Positions 1-10,263 of a DNA stretch of 64,000 nucleotides are shown here, in pieces. Below the pieces are notes generated by a model. That model was not told the DNA's origin, did no database searches, and saw nothing but the letters and a program-made list of their open reading frames with translations. Made by a program: the position numbers and the translations under genes. The DNA comes from Neoechinorhynchus agilis (lineage: Eukaryota > Acanthocephala): contig CM121342.1 in the NCBI GenBank assembly GCA_051530055.1, positions 8,494,001 through 8,558,000 of the forward strand, in the 5' to 3' direction. Each line of letters begins with the position of its first letter. The first letter of the stretch is position 1.

Positions 1-303
1 GTATTCTTGAAATTTACAATTTTGATTATTTCTCAAATTTTTAAGACATGCTCAATTTTTTTCGAATGCAGCTGAGTCAGTGTAAGAAAATAAATTACTT
101 CAATTTTTCTGCGAAATAAAAACATTATTAAAATAATTTTTACTTCGACTGTTTTGGAATTGGGTAATAGATTGTCTCTTAAATCGTTAACAAACTTCAT
201 TTTTGATACAATGTTTTTCTGAGTTTAGATTGAAAAGAGTGGCTTCAAGTATTCGATAAAAACAAAATGTTGATGTTTCGGAATAAATATTTGGATGAAC
301 ACA
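1..303. other. AT-rich flank, no gene seen
   Basis: AT-rich sequence downstream of the kinase-like remnant. I see no coding frame, repeat or RNA gene in it. Confidence 0.5.
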
Positions 304-1447
304 TTATCGTTTTTGTAGGATAAGGAATGTTTTTGCCCTAAACACCAAATATTTTGTTGCTAACAACGTTTCCGAATATTTACCTTTTCCGTTAATGCTC
401 ACCTCCACAAAATCATACTGATTCTTTTCTTCGTAGAAAATACGAAAATGATCGCCGCTCGTTATCCGTAAACTTGAGCGACGTCTCCATTTTTGTTTGA
501 TGCCGACCGTGGGATCAACTCGACCCTCGGGGATAAGTTCAAGCAGGTGACCCAACATTGCCAAAAACTTGTTGGTGTTTTGCGGATCTTCTTGAGCCAA
601 AGACACTAACGGTAGATGCAGCGCACTGTTGCTCGGCGGAAAGATTCCCCTTTCCAATGGAGATTTCAGCACCCATCCATCTCCGTTGGTTGTCCTATTA
701 TAGTATAGCAATGTCCGTACTCCATTATCAAGGACCGCATTCGGGATAACACCTCTTGTTATCGTTATTCTAACCAGTGTTTCATAATCATCATTCCCTG
801 GAAACATTGGCCTCCCAACCGCGAGTTCCCCGATAGTGCAACCAAGGCTCTTCATGTCGATTGATTTAGCGATGGGTAAACTCACGATCATTTCCGGAGC
901 TCGATAGTACGAAGTTTGGAGGTATCCATAAAGAGACTCTTGGTTTCGAAGTTGTACTTCAAGACCAAAATCAATGAGTTTGAATTGTTCAGGTTTACCT
1001 AGACAATTGACCATCATAATATTTCCTAGCTTGAGATCTCCATGAAGGTCTTTTAGCTTCTCTAATGCTTGCAACATTTGGTTATACCAAGGAAAACAAC
1101 CGATTTTTTGGCGTTGGTCCAAATGTGTTTACCATTTCGTAGTGTTCAAGAATCATGCACGGATGACTGCATTACTTAAACATTTCGAGGGACACTGCGA
1201 TATTAGCTCGTTCTCCATCAACCTCTTTTATGGCATTAAACATCGTGAATTCGCAATCATACATGTCGAAGTCCCCAATGGCGTTCTTCAATATTTTAAC
1301 TGCAAGGTTGCTTTTTGATCCCCTCTGTTTGCATTTGAGGACTTCCCCGAAACTGTCCTCGCCAATTAAGTCTCCCAGGATATAAACTTTATTATCGTGG
1401 CTAAGAACTCCCGCTCGCTTGATATTCTCGATCGCAATTTGAACCAT
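304..1447 (-). pseudogene. Decayed HIPK/DYRK-like protein kinase
   Basis: This is a CMGC-type Ser/Thr kinase remnant closest to homeodomain-interacting protein kinases. Reading leftwards from 1447 one sees a glycine loop (GEDSFGEV), the ATP-binding lysine motif LAVKILKN, then from 1122 the catalytic loop HGDLKLGNIM, the metal-binding IDFG, an activation segment YLQTSYYRAPEMI typical of HIPK/DYRK, and DMKSLGC in place of the usual DMWSLGC. HIPKs phosphorylate nuclear transcription factors. Between the two blocks the frame runs through a TAA immediately after EMFK, continues as CSHPCMILEHYE in the same frame, then changes frame before the catalytic loop, and the segment before HGDLK is shorter than in family members. 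I therefore read it as a pseudogene or a very fast-evolving paralogue. Tiny introns could rescue it, but I could not find a consistent splice model. Confidence 0.62.
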
Positions 1448-1860
1448 GAACGAAGAGAGATGAGTTTAAAATTGTAGTCTCGATTCAAATAGCTCGCAAG
1501 TGGATCCTTAAATTCACACAGTCTTCAAACATTGATCTCAGCAGCTTTTATACCCACTTGTTTATTGATGACATTGTTTTGAAAATATTATTGCAGTTCA
1601 TGCCAGTCCATGTGATGTCCTAGTCTTGAGCAGTGTTTTGGCCAACGTTTTGTGTCATAATCATTGACCAGGTAAATAGACGGATGCTTATATTGGCCCA
1701 CCTTCCATTCGCGATCCAATGCTTCAACTGCTCGGTCGATAAGGTAAATGAAAGTAATCGCGAATTGTCTGAATCTCCCAATTATCGTTATAACTCTGGA
1801 AAAAAACTGAATTAGGACGAAAAATGTTTTCCCAAAAAGAATGTTTTTTTGTTAGTTCTT
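1448..1860. other. Intergenic, no gene seen
   Basis: Unique-looking AT-rich sequence between the kinase remnant and a retroelement 3' end. No convincing frame. Confidence 0.45.
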
Positions 1861-1861
1861 A

Positions 1862-2060
1862 TACAATCACCACCGTCCGCAAAATCTTAGCTTCTCTCCT
1901 TCCTCGGTTGTTGCTATCACGCTAGCAGCATTGCCTCGTTGTACTGCGAGCGAGATATTTTGTCCCAGGAATACACCCGCTAGTGCGTCGCCGATCGTTT
2001 CTCTCAATTTCTTAGAGAGATCCAGGAGCAGAGTGAGTGTCCGTACCTTCGTCTCAACGA
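1862..2060 (-). mobile_element. RLE-type retroelement, 3' terminal fragment (copy 1)
   Basis: The minus strand encodes the C-terminal tail of the same retroelement protein seen at 5400-6866: a stretch with LSKKLRETIGDALAGVFLGQ and NISLAVQRGNAASV, ending FCGRW and a stop. The stop codon is followed by GATTGTAT, AGAACTAAC and an A-rich stretch that matches the other long copy, so the element's 3' UTR is also recognisable. Only the last ~200 bases remain. On its 5' side (higher coordinates) it abuts, in the opposite orientation, a piece of an RTE LINE. It is a dead fragment. Confidence 0.7.
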
Positions 2061-2950
2061 GGATATGTACGGAGGAAGTTAAACATAGATCCGAACGCCT
2101 ATTGGAGATACTGATACTTTCCTGGGTAAGATTGGCTTGCACCGAGGATCTGCTCTTAGTCCTTACCTGTTTATACTTGTACTCGACGAGATAACCTGCA
2201 GCTTTAGCTAAGGGCCTCCTTAGAACGTGATGTTCGACGACGACATCGTTCTGATCAGCTTCTCCTGCAAAGAACTCAACGAGGATCTCGAGAAATGGAG
2301 AGGGTCGTTCGATGACTATGGCATGAGAATTTGCAAAGAAAAGACAGTTTATGTGGGTTAATGAAAGTAAACGCTTTGTGGATTTATCTCAAACCGATGA
2401 TGACAAAAAATTATTTCTAACATGATCGCTAATCTCGACTTTATCTGCAGCAGGAAAGAGTACTAAACTGTCAAGATCACTTTCGCTATATGGGGTCCAT
2501 AGTAAACTCCGGGAGCGATATGAGTGATGAGATAACGGCTCGGATTCAAAACGGGTGGTCGAAATGGAAGAGCCTAACCAGCGTAATTTGCGACGGTCGA
2601 GTCCCATTAGAGCTCAAGGGACATATTTACAAAGTCGCGACAAGATCCGATTTACGGAGCCTAAACTTCGAACGCGACGAACCTGCAAATCAGGCGCCTC
2701 GGAACGACGGAAATGCGCATACTCCGTTATCCAGTTGGATAAGATCGAAAATAAATATGTGCTAGGATCCGCTCATGTGAACAAAATAGGCGACTTGGTT
2801 TGCGAACAGCATTCAAGATTAAATGGGCGATTAAAATGACAAGATCCGAACGAACTAGAGCGAATGGTCTCAAGCATAGAAATAGCAGGAGTTCGAAGGC
2901 GAGGGCGGCCTAAAAAGCGTTTTAAGGAATGGATGTGGTGCTGAACTAGC
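2060..2950 (+). mobile_element. RTE-clade LINE, 3' fragment
   Basis: Plus-strand remains of an RTE-type reverse transcriptase. Visible blocks in order: FLGKIGLHRGSALSPYLF at about 2128-2185, the degenerate active-site region MFDDDIVLIS near 2230, ELNEDLEKW and GMRICKEKT near 2270-2345, DMSDEITARIQNGWSKWKSL near 2518-2577, and the RTE-typical basic tail RRRGRPKKRF near 2895-2925. The same blocks occur in the longer element at 10264-13070 (for example DMTGEISARIQN), so both belong to one family. The frame is broken repeatedly and the endonuclease half is absent; this is a 5'-truncated dead copy. Confidence 0.75.
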
Positions 2951-4080
2951 GACTCCAAAAAGCGAAAAGCTTAAAGAAAGTGTGCGTGTTTCTCATCCGA
3001 AACAAAATAAAGTCGAACATAAGCCAAAATATCATAAAATTCATGCTTAGGATTTCTCCAATTTTACAAATAACGCCACGCATTTGGATCTTTGGATTTC
3101 GCAACAAGTCTTTCATCAGAAACAAAATAAAGCCGAATCTAAGGCAAAAGATAATTTTATTCAACGTTTCGTCATTTATGTTGAATTTCTTCAGAATGGT
3201 TTACACAAATACTAAAACAATTCTGAAGAAGTCCCACGTAGAGGAGCCCAATCTTGATCCGTACCAAACGTTAAGATTTACCTTTTTTGTTTACAAAGCG
3301 GCGGGAAACTACTGAGGGATTTTGAGATCATTTGTCAATCGGGGATTATCCATTAGTTCGTGTCTTTATCCTGGTAAATTCAGCTATATATTAATAATTT
3401 TTAGAAATTTAGAAGGGTGCTTTGCACATCTTCATTTTCTTTGGTAAGAGGATGCCTGCTGATCAACCAATACAGTTTTCCTGTTATTTTAAAATAAAGC
3501 GGAACAAATTGACAGTCCGTTTCCGGGAATGAAAGATTAGTTAATTTCTTTTTTATTACGAATTACTTTAAGCAAAACAATATTTTACAAACAGCAGAGT
3601 AATACTGTCAAATGTTCTTATTCTAATATAAACAATCGGTTTACTTATACTTATGAATTCATCCATCAGAGCGTTCGTTTGAGCCTCATAAAAGGTGGGC
3701 AAGATAATTAAATTGACTAAAATTTTATTTTGACTCTAGAAACACTTTTTTAAGTGAGGTGAAGAAATTGAGGTAAAAATTCGATAAACTGATACGACAA
3801 ACGGATCTTAGCAAATAAAATGCGAATGTAGATTAAGTAATGGTACTAATTTTACATCTATAAAAACCGGGCACGAGGAATTTCTGAGATAAATAATAAT
3901 TTCTTACAGTCAATCCGTCAATCAGGTGAAAAATAAATGTTATTACTATCGAAGGTTTGGAAGTTATTTGAACGCTTTCAAATTTGCATAATTTTGAAAA
4001 GTTAGGCTAAGTGCCCGCTGATTTTGAATAATCTTATGTCCGTTTAAATCGTAAATACTCCAAGCACACAAAGGAAAATA
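2951..4080. other. Intergenic; imperfect 50-bp direct repeat
   Basis: No gene recognised. Near 2992-3043 and 3113-3168 there are two diverged copies of a ~50-bp segment containing GAAACAAAATAAAG, about 120 bases apart. The remainder is AT-rich and featureless to the eye. Confidence 0.4.
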
Positions 4081-4661
4081 TGGGCGCTTTTGTCGATATC
4101 CAATCCCTTCATCGGCGTGGATGATCTTCATCTTTAATAAACCATCAGTGAGATGATATCAATCAACTTGGAATGCGGAATCGTCGTCTTTTTTGCCGCC
4201 TCTTATTAGAGAATTCGTCTAGGTATTCTTCTATGTAGTCCTGAACTGCCATTTTGTAGTCGCCGCTGATTCTGGGTAACCGTTGATGACTTTTATTAGT
4301 GGCCATTTTGCCTAGAAATCGTAAGGGTTCTAAAGGGCCTGCCCAATGGTAAAACCGAAATATGATTATGGTCAATTCCTAGTTTCCTTAGATTATTTAA
4401 TCCGACGAAAGCCTTCGAATGAAGAACACTTGCAACATTGAAAGAACGATCCAATCGTTTTAGGTTTATATAATTTTGGAAATTTCGCTGAAGAATTTAA
4501 TGTGTACCGTTTGCATTGTTATTACTCGTCTTTGTTGGCTGTCGCAAATTCCAGGATTCGTCAGGGCAATAACAATCAAATTCGGACTTGGAACCTCTGT
4601 TCCTTATGTTTCGACGATGCGTGGGCGCTTTTGTCGATATCCAATCCCTTCATCGGCGTGG
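4081..4661. repeat. 40-bp direct repeat pair (4081-4120, 4622-4661)
   Basis: The 40-base stretch beginning TGGGCGCTTTTGTCGATATC occurs twice, 541 bases apart, with essentially complete identity. The segment between them contains short frames on both strands but no domain I recognise. The pair could be the remnant of a duplication or of the ends of an inserted element. Confidence 0.6.
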
Positions 4662-4810
4662 GTTGGCTCTGGCCCTTCGAGTGCGGCTGAGCGCCTCCGA
4701 TGTGTACAGGTCAGCCGAAAGGCTCGCAAAAAGGAATATAGCCGAAAGGCTCAAAAAGAAGATGTCGTAAGATCCTGAGTGTATGCGAACTAAAAGCTGT
4801 TTGAGGCTAT
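4662..4810. other. Short unassigned stretch
   Basis: Rich in short internally similar purine-rich repeats (GCCGAAAGGCTC appears twice near 4716-4752). No function assigned. Confidence 0.3.
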
Positions 4811-5400
4811 GTGATAAATAAGAAACAAAACACTGGGAGTATAAGAGAAGAAGCAACAGTGCCGGTTTTTCGCACATTTGATCGATCGATGCAAACACGG
4901 GTCGCGTACAAAGCTCAATTGGACTGCCATTTTGAAGCTTATGGTGTCATGCCAAATAAAAGAAAACGAGCATTTTTCGTAGCATGGATGAACACGGAGA
5001 TGATGGCTATTGTGTGCAAATCCGCGGAGCTTAGCACAGTGGAGTACGAGGATATTAAAAAGATTCTAGATATCTTCTATGTACAAAAGAAGCCAATCGC
5101 GCAAGCTCGGTTCATCTTCTACAGCGGGAATGCGATTTCTTCGATGAAGCGATAACAAACGAAGAACAAGCAATTGAACAACGAATCCGGGATCATATGA
5201 TCTGGTACGTACAGCATGACGAAATCCGCCGGGCAACATTGAAAAAGCAAAATTCGAGCTTTGAGGATGTAACGAGGATCGTCCAAATAGTGGAGTCAGC
5301 AAAAGAAGCAGAGAAGAGCATGACGAATCCGTCGTGAGCGCACTCCGAGCAAGTTGAGCTCATTAAGCGAGCGAGGCAAATGGCACCAAAGAATCAACAT
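4811..5400 (+). mobile_element. Gag-like fossil, probably Ty3/Gypsy LTR element
   Basis: A fossil segment whose translation resembles the retrotransposon gag capsid region of invertebrate Ty3/Gypsy elements: a block around FEAYGVMPNKRKRAFF, then a run resembling the end of the capsid C-terminal region followed by a charged helix. It looks broken, with several breaks, and no protease, polymerase or LTR of its own is evident next to it. Its downstream edge meets an RLE-type retroelement near 5400, which probably inserted here. Age is hard to judge; old enough to have lost most of the element. Confidence 0.45.
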
Positions 5401-6866
5401 GTGCCCAGCTCGGTTAGTCGACCGCCTGACTGGAGAGGATTTGAATCAATGGTCATTGAGCTCAATGCTGGAAAGTTTGAGCTCCTAGTATTAAATATCG
5501 AAGACGTCGCCCAAGTTAAAGAGCTAATATATGGGTTCGAGGCCGTAGCTCCAGGTCTGAAACTCGTGACTCCAGAGCAACTCGGCCTCCTGGGTAGTTG
5601 CGTCTTTGATTCAAATGTGGAAGCTGAGATCGGCCGTATCATACCGAAATTTTCGTTGCTGTGCGATAGGTTGAGCGCTCTCTCGGCTCACGAAGCGTTA
5701 TTTCTGATAAAGAACGCACTCTTTATTCCGAAATCAGCAACATTCTTCAAACATAAGGAAGGATTGGCTAAGCTCGACGGCAAGGCGAGGGCTTGTCTCG
5801 AGTGTATATTAAATGTCCAGCTCTCAGATGAGGCGTGGCGACAAGCTTCATTGCCTGTCATCTGGAGGAATTGGCATTCGGGCGCTAGAAGACCGTGCCT
5901 TGCCAGCCTTTCTTGGATCGTTTGAGGGGAGCCTACTAGTATCGAAGAAAATTCTGAGGTAAAAGTTTTGTCTTGACCATGACTTTGTAATGGTAGTTGA
6001 AGAATGGTGTCAGCAGACAGGCGCTAACCATGTTCCCGTGAATGGCCTCAGACAGTCGATCTGGGACAGACCTCTCGTCGCGAGAGCTCACAGCTCTCTA
6101 CTTTCAGGTTCTATCGACCGGGTCGTCCGAGCTAGATTGTTGGCAGTTTCAACACGAGAATCTGGGGCGTGGTTGGAGGCTGTTCCTCTGGCATCAGTGG
6201 GAACTCTTCTCACTGACGAGGTAACGAGGATCGCAGTGTCCTTAAGACTTGGTCTCCCGATATGCACGCCCCATCGCTGTCGATGTGGGTCTTTGGTTGA
6301 GGCTTTCGGGCGACACGGTCTCGTTTGCCGAAAGTCAGGAGGAAGGTTCTCGCGTCATTCTGAGATCAAAAGCGTAATTTCTCGGGCGTTGAGAACGGCG
6401 AACTTCCCCAACATCTTGGAACCCGCCCATCTTTGTCGATTAGACGGTCGTCGACCTGACGGAATTTCGGTCTTTCCGTGGCGGGAGGGCAAATGCCTTT
6501 TCTGGGACGCCACGTCTGTGGACACCCTCGCAGTAAGCAACATTCCATACTCTCTCGAAATCGCTGGAGGTGCAGCCACTGCAGCGGAATGTAGAAAAGG
6601 TACGAAAATATAGGGATTTAGCAAAGGCCCACTATTTTGTCCCCTTCGGATTAAAGATGTATGGGGCGCTTGGCAGCACGGCGCTCACTCTGCTAAAGGA
6701 TATCTCGAAGAAATTGAGAGAAACGGCCGGCGACGCACGAGCACTTGTATTCGTGCGACCAAATATCTCGCTTACAGTACAACGAGGCAATACTGCTAGC
6801 GTGGTAGAGACAGCCGAGGAAGGGGAGAAACTCCAATTTTGCGGACGGTGGTGATTGTATCAGAAC
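5400..6866 (+). mobile_element. Non-LTR-like retroelement with CCHC and restriction-like endonuclease
   Basis: The longest copy of a retroelement family present at least four times in the window. From 5440 comes the end of a reverse-transcriptase-associated region (NIEDVAQVKELIYGFEAVAP; LSDEAWRQASLPV). From 5990 a second block has a CCHC-like cluster (CRCG at residues 97-100, with H109 and C113), an RH motif at 122-123, then RPDG at 155-158 and WD at 172-173. An RPD-x15-D spacing after a CCHC cluster is the signature of the restriction-like endonuclease of R2/R4-type retrotransposons. The tail ends NISLTVQRGNTASV...FCGRW with the stop at 6852-6854, only a short 3' UTR following. The blocks are in different frames and the catalytic part of the polymerase is missing, so the copy is dead. 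Assignment to a named clade is uncertain. Confidence 0.6.
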
Positions 6867-7139
6867 TAACAAATAAACGTTTATTGGGAAAAAACAAAAG
6901 CCAATTCTAAATGTTTGCAACTTAGATGAAAGAGCATATTGTCACATTTTTATTAATACAATTTGTTATCTTCGAAGCCTGCTGAAAGCTATTTAACCAA
7001 TTCATAATCCCACTTGACAAAATATGTGCAAAAGGTTTAGAAAAGTCCCGCTCCTTACTTCAAATTCCCTCAAAATGTTGGGTTATTTCTTCAAAAGTTG
7101 CGAGGAATATCAGCCAAACGTACTGAGATAACAAAAATT
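6867..7139. other. 3' UTR of retroelement and spacer
   Basis: The first ~40 bases are the element's 3' UTR (shared with copy 1); the remainder leads into the satellite array with no gene. Confidence 0.45.
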
Positions 7140-10100
7140 TCTAAATATCCAAAAGTGCAAAAAAGCTTGATTATTGTATTTGAAAAATAATTCTACTGAC
7201 CGTACATTTCCCAATTTTATGGACAAAAACGATTCCGAAAAAGTTTCGCAGGGTTACTTCTGAAAAAAAGTTACCGAACAATTTTAGACAAACGTATTGA
7301 GATTGTGAGGAAATCTATCAACAACCAAAATTTCTTAATATCCAAAAGTGTAAAAAGCCTGATTATTGTACTTGAACAATAATTCTACTGACCGTCCATT
7401 TCCTAATTTTACAGACAAAAACGATTCAGAAAAAGTTTCGCAGGGTTATTTCTGAAAAATTTTTACGAACAATGTTAGACAAACTTACTGAGATTGTCAG
7501 CAAATCTATCAAAAACCAAAATTTATTAATATCCAAAAGTGCAAAAACCCTCATTATCGTACTTGAAAAATTATTCTACTGACCGTACATTTCCCAATTT
7601 TATGGACAAAAACGATTCAGAAAAAGTTCGCAGGTTTATTTCTAAAAAAAGTTTCCTAACAATGCTAGACAAACGCAATGAGATTGCGAGCAAATCTATC
7701 AAAAACCGAAATTTCTTAATATCCAAAAGTGCAAAAAGCGTCATGATTGTATTTGAAAAATAATTCTACTGACCGTACATTTCCTGATTTTATGGACGAA
7801 AACCACTCAGAAAAAAGTTCGCGAGGTTATTTCTGAAAAAAAGGTTCGGAACAATTTTAGGCAAACGTACTGAGATTGCGAGCAAATCTATCAAAAACCA
7901 ACATTTCTTAATATCCAAAAGTGTAAAAAGCCTCATTATTGTATTTGAAAAATAATTCTACTGAAAGTCAGTCTCTCAATTTTATGAACAAAAACGACTC
8001 AGAAAAGGTTTCGCAGGATTATTTCTGAAAAAAAGTTTCCGAACAATGCTAGACAGAGGTACTGAGATTGCGAGCAAATCTATCAAAAACCAAAATTTCT
8101 TAATATCCAAAAGTGCAAAAAGCCTGATTTTTGTACTTGAAAAATAATTCTACTGATCGTCCATCTCCCAATTTTACGAACAAAAACCACTCAGAAAAGG
8201 TTTCGCCGGTTAATTTCTAAAAAACGTTTCCGAACAATGCTAGACAGAGGTACTGAGATTGCGAGCAAATCTATCAAAAACCGAAATTTCTTAATATCCA
8301 AAAGTGCAAAAAGCCTCATTGTTGTATTTGAAAAATAATTCTACCGACCGTACATTTCCGAATTTTATGGACAAAAGCGAATTAGAAATAGTTTCGCAGG
8401 TTTATTTCTAAAAAAATTTCCGAACAATGTTAGACAAACGCAATGAGATTGCGAGCAAATCTATCAAAAACGGCCTGTTGTATTTGAAAATAATTCTACC
8501 GACCGTACATTTCCGAATTTATACAAAAGCGAATTAGAAATAGTTTCAGGTTTATTTCAAAAAAATTTCCGAACAATGTTAGACAAACGCAATGAGATTG
8601 CGAGCAAATCTATCAAAAACGAAATTTCTTAATATCCAAAAGTGCAAAAAGCGTCATGATTGTATTTGAAAAATAATTCTGCTGACCGCACATTTCTCGC
8701 TTTTATGGACAAAAACCATACAGAAGTTTCGCAAGGTTATTTCTGAAAAAAAGGTTCCGAACAATTTTAGGCAAACGTACTGAGATTGCGAGCAAATCTA
8801 TCAAAAACCAAAATTTCTTAATATCCAAAAGTGCAAAAAGCCTGATTTTTGTACTTGAAAAATAATTCTACTGACCGTCCATCACCCAATTTTATGAACA
8901 AAAACCACTCAGAAAAGGTTTCGCCGGTTAATTTCTAAAAAAAGTTTCCGAACAATGCTAGACAAACGAAATGAGATTGCTAGGAAATCTATCAAAAACC
9001 AAAATTTCTTAATATCCAAAAGTGCAAAAAGCGTCATTGCTGTATTTGAAAAATAATTCTACCGACCGTACATTTCCGAATTTTATGGACAAAAACGATA
9101 CAGAAAAAGTTTCGCAGGGTTATTTCTGAAAAAAGTTTACGAACAATGTTAGACAAACGTACTGAGATTGTCAGCAAATCTATCAAAACCCAAAAATTTT
9201 CTACATCCAAAAGTGATAAAAACCCTCAATATTGTATTTGAAAAATAATTCTACTGACCGCACATTTCCTGATTTTATGGACGAAAACGATTCCGAAGAA
9301 GGTTCGCAGGGTTATTTCTGAAAAAGTTACCGAACAATTTTAGACAAACGTACTGAGATTGTAAGCAAATCTATCAAAAACCGAAATTTCTTTATATCCC
9401 AAAGTGCAAAAAGCCTGATTATTGTTCTTGAAAAATAATTCTACCGACCGTACATTTCCCAGTTTTATGGACAAAAACGATACAGAAAAAGTTTCGCAGG
9501 GTTATTTCTGAAAAAAGTTTACGAACAATGTTAGACAAACGTACTGAGATTGTCAGCAAATCTATCAAAAACCAAAATTTTTTTATATTCAAAAGTGCAA
9601 AAACCCTCAATATTGTATTTGAAAAATAATTCTACTTACCGCACATTTCCTGATTTTATGGACGAAAACGATTCCGAAAAAGGTTCGCAGGGTTATTTCT
9701 GAAAAAGTTACCGAACAATTTTAGACAAACGTACTGAGATTGTAAGCAAATCTATCAAAACCGAAATTTCTTTATATCCAAAAGTGCAAAATGCCTCATT
9801 GTTGTATATGAAAAATAATTCTACCGACCGTACATTTCCGAATTTTATGCACAAAAACGAATTAGAAATAGTTTTGCAGGTTTATTTTTAAAATAAAGTT
9901 TCCGAACAATGTTAGACAAACGTACTGAGATTGCGAGCAAATCTATCAAAAACCAAAATTTCTTAATATCCAAGAGTGCAAAAAGCGTTATGATTGTATT
10001 TGAAAAATAATTCTACTGACCGCACATTTCCTGATTTTATGGACGAAAACGATTCCGAAAAAGGTTCGCAGGGTTATTTCTGAAAAAAGGTTCCGAACAA

Positions 10101-10263
10101 TTTTAGACAAACGTACTGAGATTGTGAGCAAATCTATCAACAATCAGAATTTCTTAATATCAAAAAGTGCAAAAAGCGTCATTATTGTATTTGAAAAATA
10201 ATTCTACTGACCGCACACTTTCCAATTTTATGGACAAAAACGATTTAGAAAAAGTTTCGAAGG
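7140..10263. repeat. ~191-bp satellite array, about 16 units
   Basis: A head-to-tail array with a period of ~190-192 bases (the motif CTACTGACCGTACATTTCC recurs at 7192, 7384, 7575, 7765 and onward). Each unit contains TTTTATGGACAAAAACGAT, AGTTTCGCAGGGTTATTTCTG, GAGATTGCGAGCAAATCTAT and ATATCCAAAAGTGCAAAAAG. Units differ from each other by roughly 5-15 percent by eye, with one shortened unit near 8460-8580. The array is cut at 10263 by an RTE LINE and resumes at about 13070. The open frames inside it are artefacts of the repeat. Confidence 0.9.
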
